Positions 1 to 6,288 of a stretch of 16,786 nucleotides of DNA are shown piece by piece. Under the pieces are notes generated by a model. The model saw nothing but the letters and a program-made list of their open reading frames with translations, did no database searches and was not told the DNA's origin. This stretch comes from Halieaceae bacterium UBA5085 (GTDB lineage: Bacteria; Pseudomonadota; Gammaproteobacteria; Pseudomonadales; Halieaceae): the NCBI GenBank assembly GCA_002414665.1, contig DIAF01000033.1:1-16786 (forward strand), written 5' to 3'. A program made the translations under genes and the position numbers. The stretch's first letter is position 1. Each line of letters opens with the position of its first letter.

Positions 1-1007
1 AGTTTCTGCCCGGGCCGGGGTCTAGCCAGGTCGGGTTCGCCCTCGGCTATCGGCGAGCGGGTTTACCCGGCGCGCTGGCGGCATTTGTCGGGTTCACATT
101 GCCTGCATTCCTGCTCATGTTGGGGCTGGCGCTGTTTGCGGCGCAGGCTGCCGATGCGGCCTGGCTAAATGGCCTGGTGCGGGGCCTGAAGCTGTTGGCG
201 GCGGTGGTGGTGGCAGAGGCAGTGCGCAGCATGGCGCAGACTTTTTGCCGGCACTGGTTTGCGGCGGTCCTCGCGCTGGCCACCTGCCTGTTGCTGGTGT
301 GGAGTGCATCCGCCTGGATGCAGTACGGGGTGCTGGTGTGTGCGGCGTTGCTGGGAGCGGTGGTGCTGCCGGCGAGGGCAGTTCAGCCCGCGCGGCCAAA
401 GGGCGTGACAAGCGGTCTGCGCTGGCGTCCTCTGGTGGTTTTCCTGCTGTTGTTTGCGCTGCTGCCCTGGCTCGGCGGGCTGGGCGCCGAGTGGCGGCTG
501 GTCGATCAGTTCTACAACAGCGGCAGCCTGGTGTTTGGTGGCGGCCACGTGGTTTTACCGTTGTTACAGCAACGACTTGGCGATGCGTTGAGCGAGGACC
601 GGTTTCTGCTCGGCTATGCCGCTGCACAGGCGGTGCCGGGGCCGATGTTTTCCCTGGGGGCGTTTCTGGGTGCCGAGCTGCTGCCTGTCAGGCCCGTGCT
701 GGGCGCGCTGCTGGCAACGTTGGCGATTTTCCTGCCGGGCTTCCTGCTGGTGCTGGGCATACAGGCGGCGTGGGATGCGCTGGCGACGCGCCCCCGCGTG
801 CTGGGCGTGGTCGCCGGGGTCAATGCGGCGGTGGTTGGCCTGCTCGCGGCCGCCTGGGTAAACCCGATTGCCAGCAGTGCGTTCCACAGCTGGCTGGATG
901 TGCTGCTGGTACTGCTGGGTTGGGCGTTGCTGGCACGCTGGCGACCGCCCATTCTGTTGCTGGTGGCGGGTTTTGCCGGCGTCGGCCTGGCTCTCAGTGG
1001 CACATGA
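1..1007 (+). CDS. chrA: Chromate transporter ChrA, 5'-truncated by the window edge
   Basis: Inner-membrane chromate transporter of the CHR family, expected to export chromate from the cytoplasm. The reading frame is open from base 3, so the true start lies to the left; 334 codons plus a TGA stop are present. Two family signatures are visible. The N-terminal-half motif PGPGSSQ followed by VGFALGYRRAGLPG begins at base 9. The second-half repeat motif FYNSGSLVFGGGHVVLPLL lies at 510-566, followed by PGPMF at 636-650. Having both halves indicates the long, two-domain CHR type, and most of the protein is hydrophobic membrane segments. An apparent ATG at 99 is internal, because conserved family sequence precedes it. 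The next gene starts 111 bases downstream with its own promoter, so the two are probably not co-regulated. The family call is strong. Chromate as the actual substrate is inferred from the family; some CHR proteins have other or unknown roles. Confidence 0.93.
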   Translation, partial: FLPGPGSSQVGFALGYRRAGLPGALAAFVGFTLPAFLLMLGLALFAAQAADAAWLNGLVRGLKLLAAVVVAEAVRSMAQTFCRHWFAAVLALATCLLLVWSASAWMQYGVLVCAALLGAVVLPARAVQPARPKGVTSGLRWRPLVVFLLLFALLPWLGGLGAEWRLVDQFYNSGSLVFGGGHVVLPLLQQRLGDALSEDRFLLGYAAAQAVPGPMFSLGAFLGAELLPVRPVLGALLATLAIFLPGFLLVLGIQAAWDALATRPRVLGVVAGVNAAVVGLLAAAWVNPIASSAFHSWLDVLLVLLGWALLARWRPPILLLVAGFAGVGLALSGT

Positions 1008-1028
1008 TTGCGAGCCGCAGGCGATGCT

Positions 1029-1057
1029 TTGGCACCGGCAGCATCACGCGCTACACT
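1029..1057 (+). promoter_or_regulatory. Sigma70-type promoter for the ferritin-like gene
   Basis: TTGGCA (1029-1034) and TACACT (1052-1057) are separated by exactly 17 bases. This gives 5/6 and 4/6 matches to the -35 and -10 consensus. The site lies in the gap after chrA, about 60 bases before the ATG at 1119. It suggests the ferritin-like gene is transcribed independently of chrA. This is a sequence match only. Confidence 0.55.
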
Positions 1058-1118
1058 GAGAACATGCGGTGGTTTACCGTATTTCTGCTGTTTTCTGAAA
1101 CTACACAGGAAGTTCGAC

Positions 1119-1406
1119 ATGTCCAATGAAGGTTATCACGAACCCATTGCTGAACTGAGCGACGAGACCCGCGATATGCACCGTGCCATCGTGTCCCTGA
1201 TGGAAGAGCTGGAGGCGGTGGATTGGTACAATCAGCGCATGGATGCCTGCAAGGATCCTGAACTCAAGGCGATACTGCGACACAATCGCGATGAGGAAAA
1301 AGAGCACGCGGCCATGGTGCTGGAGTGGATTCGCCGGCGTGACCCGGTGATGGATAAAGAGCTCAAGGACTATCTGTTTACCGACAAGACCATCGCGCAC
1401 GAGTGA
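1119..1406 (+). CDS. Encapsulated-ferritin-like protein (EncFtn family), 95 aa
   Basis: Half-ferritin of the encapsulated ferritin family. Such proteins form annular decamers in which a ferroxidase centre assembles between two subunits; they oxidise Fe(II) and normally pass iron into an encapsulin shell. Seen here: HRAIVSLMEELEAVDWY (residues 21-37) and HNRDEEKEHAAMVLEWIRR (55-73), the two metal-binding helices. By alignment from memory with the Rhodospirillum rubrum protein, the ferroxidase residues correspond to E30, E60 and H63, and the metal-entry residues to E29, E32 and W36. The ATG at 1119 was chosen because AGGAAG lies just upstream (1107-1112) and family similarity begins there; the frame is open further upstream without similarity. 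The protein stops soon after YLFT (residues 86-89) and has no C-terminal extension carrying an encapsulin-targeting peptide. No shell gene follows. The family assignment is firm; encapsulation of this copy is doubtful. Confidence 0.88.
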   Translation: MSNEGYHEPIAELSDETRDMHRAIVSLMEELEAVDWYNQRMDACKDPELKAILRHNRDEEKEHAAMVLEWIRRRDPVMDKELKDYLFTDKTIAHE

Positions 1407-1431
1407 GCCGGCAGCGCCCCTGGCTGCCGGC
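1407..1431. terminator. Hairpin between converging genes
   Basis: A perfect 9-base inverted repeat, GCCGGCAGC (1407-1415) and GCTGCCGGC (1423-1431), with a 7-base loop. It starts directly after the ferritin-like stop codon and ends 7 bases from the stop codon of the converging minus-strand gene. Its position suits a bidirectional terminator. Neither side has a T-tract, so it may not be a classical intrinsic terminator. Confidence 0.5.
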
Positions 1432-1438
1432 GCGGCAG

Positions 1439-1774
1439 TCAGGGCATTGAAATGCCCATCAACTGCCATTCACCTGTCTGGTCATCGTGTTCCGTATAGC
1501 GGTATTTGACCTTCGCACCGTCGGGCGCGTTTTCGATCATGGCGTTCTTGGGCTCTTTGAACTGGATACGGCTGCGGCGCTCAAGCTGGCACTTGCTGCC
1601 GGATTCAGCCCGTTGCGACGAATGGAAGGCGACGTAGACGTCGCGCCCCATCTGTTCGGCCTTTTTCTTGTCCACGGTACCTTCCAGGATGCAGTCCTGC
1701 GTCACTTCCGCGAAGCTGACTGCGGAAAACAGGGGCAGGCTGGCAATAATGAGTGCCTTGCTGATGAACTTCAT
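1439..1774 (-). CDS. Small secreted protein of unknown function, 111 aa
   Basis: I do not recognise a family. The protein starts with a clear Sec signal peptide, MKFISKALIIASLPLFSAVSFA, with likely signal peptidase I cleavage after residue 22, giving a mature periplasmic or secreted protein of about 89 residues. The mature part is hydrophilic with two cysteines (C28 and C62), which could form one disulfide. It includes a Lys-rich stretch DKKKAEQ and ends GEWQLMGISMP. The start at 1774 is well supported: a perfect AGGAGG lies six bases upstream, and the signal peptide begins there. The frame is open to 1849, but the extra residues have no signal-peptide character. A TATAAC -10-like box sits about 35 bases upstream. 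It is on the same strand as imuB but 181 bases downstream of it, so it is probably a separate unit. It is convergent with the ferritin-like gene. Confidence 0.8.
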   Translation of the reverse strand: MKFISKALIIASLPLFSAVSFAEVTQDCILEGTVDKKKAEQMGRDVYVAFHSSQRAESGSKCQLERRSRIQFKEPKNAMIENAPDGAKVKYRYTEHDDQTGEWQLMGISMP

Positions 1775-1808
1775 GGGGTACCTCCTTGCGGCGTTTCCCA
1801 ACACCGTT

Positions 1809-1814
1809 GTTATA
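1809..1814 (-). promoter_or_regulatory. Candidate -10 element of the small secreted protein gene
   Basis: The minus strand reads TATAAC here, a 5/6 match to the -10 consensus, 34 bases before the ATG at 1774. I see no good -35 at 16-18 bases spacing, so the promoter would be weak, activator-dependent or not real. Confidence 0.35.
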
Positions 1815-1955
1815 GTGGCAGGCCAGTCTGCTGCAGCCTGCCTGATCATGAGGCCAGCTTAGAGCGAATGATGCCTGCTTATCTATCGCTGTCACCTCAA
1901 TGTCACAATAAATTCACATTTGTAGTGTAGGCGCTACAGCACAGACGCGCGCGTT

Positions 1956-3383
1956 TCAGGCAAACAGGCCGTGCAGGTACCAGCAGCGCTGGCGGCGGTC
2001 GTGGAAAAGCCAGTAATACTGGCCGCTTTGGCCCCGTGCAATGTAGTAGTCGCGGCTGACAGGCTGTTGCCACCAGAGGTCCTCGATGCGCTCGGGGCCC
2101 CCCACCAGCTGCAGTCGCCCTCCCCAGTACAGTTCGCCACCATTGCGGCGTGGCAGCGGCTGCGGTTCAGGCAGCAGCCAGAATGGCCGGTGTGCACCCG
2201 TGGGTGCTGTTGTGGACGCCTCGCCGGGTTCGGTGCCCACATGCAGGGCGCGTTCCGGCAGGTGTTCATCGCGACAGCCAATGGCGCATATCGCCTGCAG
2301 ACCCAGCCGGCTGCGCAATCGATCCAGCAGGGCATGCAGGGGCTCGCGCTGGTTGCGCGGGCTGAACAGGTCGATGCCTGCGCTGTGCCCGGCGAGCAGT
2401 TCATGACACTCCAGTACCAGCCCTTCGATGCCGGTGCGCAACGTAAGGGTGTCCAGCTGCAGGCGGGTGAGCTGGTACCAGGTGCTCCAATCGCTGTGGC
2501 GACTGCTGCTGCGCACTTGCAGCCTCCGGGACTGGCGGTCCACGGCCACCAGCCGCCAGTCGATGCACCCGCTTTGCAGCTGTGTCTGGCGCAGGAAGCC
2601 GCACAGGGCATGCAGTAACTGCTCCACGGCAGGCAGCAGCTCCGCAGTGGTCTTTACCTCATAGCCGAACCAGTACTGGTCGCTGAACTGCTGTGGCGGC
2701 TGATAATCCGGCTCAAGATCGTTTTCCCGGCCGGTTACCTGACGCAGGTAGTGTACGAACGGCTGCCCGCAGCGGCGCGTGAGCGCTGCTTCGGGCAGGG
2801 CCAGTATGTCGGCGAAACGGCGCAGCCCGGCGCGTTCCAGGGCTGCTACCGCTTTCGGGAATTCGTCCAGCAGGCCCAGGGGCAGGTTGCCGATGCGTTC
2901 CTGCCAGGCCTCGGTGTGGCACGTGTCACAGCCATCCTCGTGAAACGATAGCAGCCAGGCGGCCTTGGGCGTGGGCGCGAGCCCGGCCTCGACCTGGTAG
3001 CCGCGGGCCTGCAGAGCGCGCTGTACCTCTTGCAGCAGGTTGTTCAGGCCGCGGTGCAGGGTGAGGCAACTGCCAATTTCCAGTTGCAGGCAGTCGTCTC
3101 GCCAGGTGTACAGACGCGGGCTGACACTGTAAGCCCAGCAGCACAATTGTTGCAGACAGTCCTGTTCGAGGGCACGGTTGCGGGTCAGGAGTTTTACGGG
3201 CAGGTCCTGCGCCAGTGCGCGCACGCTGGCGGTTGTCATACCGGCCCGCACACCCAGACTGCTGGCGCAGTCGTTGGCGCGCAGCACACGCTGCTGCTCC
3301 AGCACCACGACGGGCTGTGTTTCGTCCGGTGTCTGGCACTGCAGCGGCAGCTGTGGAAAGCGCAGGCACAGCCAGAGGCTCAC
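1956..3383 (-). CDS. imuB: ImuB, catalytically inactive Y-family polymerase homolog of the SOS mutasome
   Basis: ImuB is a Y-family polymerase-like scaffold that brings the error-prone polymerase DnaE2 and ImuA to the sliding clamp during damage-induced mutagenesis. At 475 residues it has the expected family length. Seen here: the N-terminus reads MSLWLCLRFPQLPLQC, where active Y-family polymerases carry a metal-binding Asp, so the catalytic acidic residue is missing, as is usual in ImuB. The segment VVLEQQRVLRANDCASSLGV followed by RAGM (about residues 26-49) matches the Y-family fold. The C-terminus, DYYIARGQSGQYYWLFHDRR followed later by WYLHGLFA, is the characteristic ImuB tail. The start is GTG, with GGAGG four bases upstream. 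A full LexA box lies 52 bases upstream, so it should be SOS-induced. ImuA is not adjacent but about 2.9 kb away on the same strand, and dnaE2 is not in the window. I could not pinpoint the beta-clamp-binding motif with confidence. Confidence 0.92.
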   Translation of the reverse strand: MSLWLCLRFPQLPLQCQTPDETQPVVVLEQQRVLRANDCASSLGVRAGMTTASVRALAQDLPVKLLTRNRALEQDCLQQLCCWAYSVSPRLYTWRDDCLQLEIGSCLTLHRGLNNLLQEVQRALQARGYQVEAGLAPTPKAAWLLSFHEDGCDTCHTEAWQERIGNLPLGLLDEFPKAVAALERAGLRRFADILALPEAALTRRCGQPFVHYLRQVTGRENDLEPDYQPPQQFSDQYWFGYEVKTTAELLPAVEQLLHALCGFLRQTQLQSGCIDWRLVAVDRQSRRLQVRSSSRHSDWSTWYQLTRLQLDTLTLRTGIEGLVLECHELLAGHSAGIDLFSPRNQREPLHALLDRLRSRLGLQAICAIGCRDEHLPERALHVGTEPGEASTTAPTGAHRPFWLLPEPQPLPRRNGGELYWGGRLQLVGGPERIEDLWWQQPVSRDYYIARGQSGQYYWLFHDRRQRCWYLHGLFA

Positions 3384-3435
3384 AGGGCCTCCGGGCGCAG
3401 GTGCAGAAACGGGAGGGGCAGATACCCCAGACTAA

Positions 3436-3455
3436 TACTGTACATATATACAGTA
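3436..3455. promoter_or_regulatory. LexA (SOS) box upstream of imuB
   Basis: TACTGTACATATATACAGTA contains the CTGT-N8-ACAG LexA core in the full 20-base near-palindrome typical of gammaproteobacteria. It is centred about 60 bases upstream of the imuB GTG start and so should repress imuB until DNA damage. The divergent DUF885 lipoprotein gene begins 130 bases away on the other side, so an effect on that gene is possible but less certain. Confidence 0.93.
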
Positions 3456-3493
3456 TTACGTATCCCCCGGGCCCCTGTCCAGCCACAGTATGT

Positions 3494-3510
3494 TTGGCCT
3501 TGGCGGCCAA
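3494..3510. repeat. Short inverted repeat in the imuB–DUF885 gap
   Basis: TTGGCC (3494-3499) and GGCCAA (3505-3510) form a perfect 6-base inverted repeat around a 5-base spacer. It lies between the LexA box and the DUF885 lipoprotein gene. It could be a leader hairpin or a protein site; chance is also plausible in GC-rich DNA. I saw no convincing sigma70 promoter for the lipoprotein gene in this gap. Confidence 0.3.
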
Positions 3511-3584
3511 TTCCGTCATCATGGCGCCCATTTCCTGCACCCGGCGGGTCGCGGGAGCCCCTTTTCACCATTATTGAGGTTGCA

Positions 3585-5465
3585 ATGACACTACAGAAAT
3601 ACAAGCTTGCCGTGCTGCCCATGGCGCTTTCCACACTGTTGGTCGCCTGCTCGCGCGATGAGGCGCCTGCTCAGGTTGTCGCGCCAGAGGTTGTCGACAC
3701 CGCTGCCGCGACACAGGACGCCGCGCCCGAAGCCGCCGAGACGGCAGCATTTCGCACCTACCTTGAGGAAAACTATGCGGTGGATATGGCGCGCCTGCCG
3801 TATACCGCCAGCTACCGGGGAATCAAGACCAACCACGACCAGTGGGACCCCGTATCCGAAGAGTTCCTCGATGAAACCCTGGCTATCAACGAGGCCCGGT
3901 TGCAGCAGTTGGCTGACTTTGACCGCGCAGCACTGTCACCAGCGGAGCAGATCTCCTACGACCTCTACAGGCTTGACCTGGAAAGGCGTATTGCCGCGGA
4001 TCGCTTCCGTCACCACCAGTTTGTGATTGACCAGTACCGCGGCCCCCATACCGAGGCGGCGAGCAGGTTGGTGAATATTCATCGTGTAGGCGATCTGGCG
4101 GACGCAGAAGCCTATATCGGGCGCCTGAACAACATCGCAGTCTGGTTTGACCAGGTGATCGAGCAGATGGCCATCCGCACCGAGAAGCAGCTGCTGCTGG
4201 CCGACTGGCAGTATCCGCAGATCATTGAGGCGGCGCGCAACGTGATTCAGGGGGCGCCTTTTACCGAAGAAGGGGGTGACTCCACGCTGTGGGCCGACTT
4301 CCAGGGCAAGGTCAATGCGCTGGACATCACCCCGGAGCAGCGCACGCGGCTGCTGGCCGAGGCACGCAAGGCCCTGCTGGAGTCTGTACAGCCGGCCTAC
4401 GAGCGCCTGATTGCCGCGGTTGAAGCGCAATCCGCGCTGGCCAGCGGTGACGACGGAGTGTGGAAGTTCGATAACGGCGAAGCCTTCTACGCGGAACGCC
4501 TGCGCTGGTTTACCACGACGGACCTCAGTGCCGAGCAGGTGCACGCCATTGGCCTGCAGGAAGTTGCCCGCATTCATGACGCCATGCGCGAGGTGATGCA
4601 GACGGTGGAGTTCGATGGCGACCTGCAAGCGTTCTTTGAGTTCATGCGCAATGACCCGCAGTTCTACTACCCGAACACAGAAGAAGGGCGCGCGCAGTAT
4701 CTGGCGCAGGCCGAGGCGGCGATTGATGCCATGTACAAGCGGCTACCGGAGCAGTTTGGCCTGCTGCCGCAGGCGGACCTGGTGGTCAAGCGCGTGGAGG
4801 CCTTTCGCGAACGCTCGGCAGGCAAGGCGTTCTACAACGGTCCACCGGCTGATGGCTCGCGCCCCGGCATTTATTACGCCAACCTGTATGACATGAACAG
4901 CATGCCGATCTACCAACTGGAGGCCCTGGCCTATCACGAAGGCGTGCCGGGCCACCACATGCAGCGCGCCCTGTCGGCTGAGCTGGAGAACCTGCCGGAA
5001 TTCCAGCGCTATGCCACCTTCACCGCCTTCACGGAAGGCTGGGCGCTGTATACGGAGGAACTGGCCAGCGACATGAACATGTATTCGGATGCCTATTCCG
5101 AGTTTGGTCATCTGGCCATGGCGCTCTGGCGCGCCTGTCGCCTGGTCGTGGATACCGGCCTGCACAGCAAGCGCTGGACGCGGGAAGAGGCCATTGAGTA
5201 TCTCGTTGAGAACACGCCGAACTCGCTCTACGACTCCACCAAGGCGATTGAGCGCTACATCGCCATGCCGGGCCAGGCCACGGCCTATATGATTGGCAAG
5301 CTGCGGATTCTGGAGCTACGGGAGAAAGCCCGTGCGGCGCTGGGTGAGCAGTTTGATATCCGCGCGTTTCATGACGAGATGCTCCGGCATGGTCCGGTAT
5401 CCCTGGCTATTCTGGAGCAGAACATAGAGCGCCTGGTGGCCGATACGCTGGCGACAGAAGCCTGA
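3585..5465 (+). CDS. DUF885-family zinc-metallopeptidase-like lipoprotein, 626 aa
   Basis: A predicted exported lipoprotein of the DUF885 family, regarded as zinc-peptidase-like; the natural substrate is unknown. The N-terminus is a lipoprotein signal with lipobox LVAC, the lipidated cysteine being C22. Residue +2 is Ser, not Asp, so by the usual rule it would go to the outer membrane. A Pro/Ala/Glu-rich linker follows. The catalytic signature is HEGVPGHH (H451-H458, HExxxGHH type), with a second glutamate in EGWALY (E484) as the likely third zinc ligand. The start at 3585 is preferred because GAGG lies five bases upstream and the lipobox falls at the right distance; the frame stays open upstream to about 3030 only as antisense of imuB. 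A strong terminator follows the TGA. The gene lies between imuB and imuA on the opposite strand and shares its upstream gap with the imuB LexA box. The family call is good, and peptidase activity is inferred from the motif. Confidence 0.88.
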   Translation: MTLQKYKLAVLPMALSTLLVACSRDEAPAQVVAPEVVDTAAATQDAAPEAAETAAFRTYLEENYAVDMARLPYTASYRGIKTNHDQWDPVSEEFLDETLAINEARLQQLADFDRAALSPAEQISYDLYRLDLERRIAADRFRHHQFVIDQYRGPHTEAASRLVNIHRVGDLADAEAYIGRLNNIAVWFDQVIEQMAIRTEKQLLLADWQYPQIIEAARNVIQGAPFTEEGGDSTLWADFQGKVNALDITPEQRTRLLAEARKALLESVQPAYERLIAAVEAQSALASGDDGVWKFDNGEAFYAERLRWFTTTDLSAEQVHAIGLQEVARIHDAMREVMQTVEFDGDLQAFFEFMRNDPQFYYPNTEEGRAQYLAQAEAAIDAMYKRLPEQFGLLPQADLVVKRVEAFRERSAGKAFYNGPPADGSRPGIYYANLYDMNSMPIYQLEALAYHEGVPGHHMQRALSAELENLPEFQRYATFTAFTEGWALYTEELASDMNMYSDAYSEFGHLAMALWRACRLVVDTGLHSKRWTREEAIEYLVENTPNSLYDSTKAIERYIAMPGQATAYMIGKLRILELREKARAALGEQFDIRAFHDEMLRHGPVSLAILEQNIERLVADTLATEA

Positions 5466-5480
5466 GGCAGGCACTGTGTT

Positions 5481-5509
5481 CGCCGGCGTTGCTCAGACGC
5501 CGGCGTTTT
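5481..5509 (+). terminator. Intrinsic terminator of the DUF885 lipoprotein gene
   Basis: A 9-base GC-rich stem, CGCCGGCGT (5481-5489) and ACGCCGGCG (5497-5505), with a 7-base loop and a TTTT tract (5506-5509). It begins 16 bases after the stop codon. Its second arm and T-tract lie inside the last codons of the converging minus-strand small membrane protein gene. There is no T-run on the minus-strand side, so it looks directional. Confidence 0.85.
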
Positions 5510-5699
5510 CCAGCAGCCAGGTGATGATGACCTTGATCAGGAAGCCAAAGATTCCCATCGCCAGCCCCACGTACAGCATGATGGTGCCGAATTTGCCAGC
5601 ATTACTGCGCTTCGCCAGATCCCAGACGATAAAAACCATGAATGCGATGAGCGCGCCAACGCCCAGGGTGACACCGTAGTCGCTTAACCAGTGGTCCAC
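5493..5699 (-). CDS. Small two-helix membrane protein, DUF2788-like, 68 aa
   Basis: A short inner-membrane protein that resembles the DUF2788 family, whose function is unknown. Two hydrophobic segments are visible, at about residues 9-27 (VTLGVGALIAFMVFIVW region) and 38-63 (FGTIMLYVGLAMGIFGFLIK onward). They are joined by a short basic loop, DLAKRSNAGK, which is the most family-like part. The start is GTG at 5699 without a strong Shine-Dalgarno; the first in-frame ATG would remove the first helix, so GTG is preferred. It follows the OsmC gene by 47 bases on the same strand and may be co-transcribed with it. The last codons overlap the terminator of the converging DUF885 gene. The family call rests on remembered similarity rather than a search. 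Confidence 0.75.
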   Translation of the reverse strand: MDHWLSDYGVTLGVGALIAFMVFIVWDLAKRSNAGKFGTIMLYVGLAMGIFGFLIKVIITWLLENAGV

Positions 5700-5746
5700 G
5701 CCGGGCTACTCGCTGTGCACAACAGGCAAGTGTTCAGCGGCGCTGT

Positions 5747-6184
5747 TCAAGCGGCTGTGTCGACGCTGGCGTGCAAGTGCATGTTGCTGTTCAGAGAGTT
5801 GCTCACCAGGCAGTTGGCTTCCGCTTTTTCCAGCAGTTGTTTGGCCCGTTCGGCGTCGGTGCCCGCAGGCACGGTGAGCTGTGCGGTGACGGTAATGTCG
5901 GTAAAGCGTGTGACGCGGTCAACGCGGTCCAGCGTGCCTTCGGCGCTGCACTGCAGTGCCACCCAGTCCAGCTTGGACACGCGGGCAATGGCGCGGAACG
6001 TGAAAATAAAGCAGTCGGTCACGGCGCCAACCAGCAAGGCCTCCGGAGACCAGTTGCCACCGGGCCCGCCAAACTCCTTGGGTGGTGCGGTGTCCAGCGC
6101 CGGGACGTCCTCGCCGGACAGTGTGACGCTGCCTTCAGCTGTGGCTGTAGCGGCAACCCGGTAGTGGTGAGGAAATTCCTGCAT
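5747..6184 (-). CDS. OsmC/Ohr-family thiol peroxidase-like protein, 145 aa
   Basis: A cytoplasmic OsmC-superfamily protein. Family members reduce organic hydroperoxides with a pair of redox cysteines. Both expected cysteines are present: C58 in the helix PEALLVGAVTDCFIFTFRAI, and C125 in ANCLVSNSL near the C-terminus, matching the usual NC-x-[IV]-S-N-S-L motif. The length of 145 residues is typical. The start at 6184 was chosen because GGAG lies seven bases upstream and the OsmC fold begins there; the frame is open to 6241 but the added residues are not family-like. It is followed at 47 bases by the DUF2788-like gene. It lies 104 bases downstream of imuA on the same strand with a candidate promoter of its own, so it is probably not simply part of the SOS unit. 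I cannot tell whether its preferred substrate is Ohr-like or OsmC-like. Confidence 0.9.
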   Translation of the reverse strand: MQEFPHHYRVAATATAEGSVTLSGEDVPALDTAPPKEFGGPGGNWSPEALLVGAVTDCFIFTFRAIARVSKLDWVALQCSAEGTLDRVDRVTRFTDITVTAQLTVPAGTDAERAKQLLEKAEANCLVSNSLNSNMHLHASVDTAA

Positions 6185-6249
6185 GCGCGTTCTCCGTGAC
6201 AAGGCTGTACAAAGATGACTTCCCGAGGTCAGTTCATCCACAGGCCCCT

Positions 6250-6278
6250 ATGCTAGCGGTCAGCCAGTCGGGAAACAA
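6250..6278 (-). promoter_or_regulatory. Candidate sigma70 promoter for the OsmC gene
   Basis: On the minus strand TTGTTT (6278-6273) and TAGCAT (6255-6250) are separated by 17 bases, giving 3/6 and 4/6 consensus matches. The site sits between the imuA stop and the OsmC start, about 65 bases before the ATG. The match is moderate; readthrough from imuA is the alternative. Confidence 0.38.
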
Positions 6279-6288
6279 TTGACCTGCC

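Noticed and set aside
245..1129. Long alternative plus-strand frame through chrA into the ferritin-like start region
   Set aside because: Frame shadow in GC-rich DNA; chrA carries the conserved motifs in its own frame, and the translated alternative is low-complexity Arg/Gly/Ala-rich.
1404..1500. Possible readthrough or frameshift that would give the ferritin-like protein an encapsulin-targeting tail
   Set aside because: None of the frames after the stop encodes a recognisable targeting peptide, and a hairpin begins immediately after the stop codon.
1850..1955. AT-rich stretch downstream of imuB with short TGTCA-like and TGTAG/CTACA repeats
   Set aside because: Stems are at most five bases and repeats are imperfect; no convincing promoter, terminator or operator.
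2926..3540. Minus-strand open frame of about 200 codons starting MQEMGAMMTELAAKAKH, overlapping the imuB LexA box and the first part of imuB
   Set aside because: Most of it is imuB in another frame. The short N-terminal stretch looks protein-like, but it is too short to assign, reads straight through the SOS operator and has no partner sequence. A decayed gene fragment is possible but unsupported.
3030..3584. Upstream in-frame extension of the DUF885 lipoprotein, open for about 185 more codons
   Set aside because: It runs antisense through the start of imuB and would bury the lipoprotein signal and lipobox that begin at 3585, where a Shine-Dalgarno is also present.
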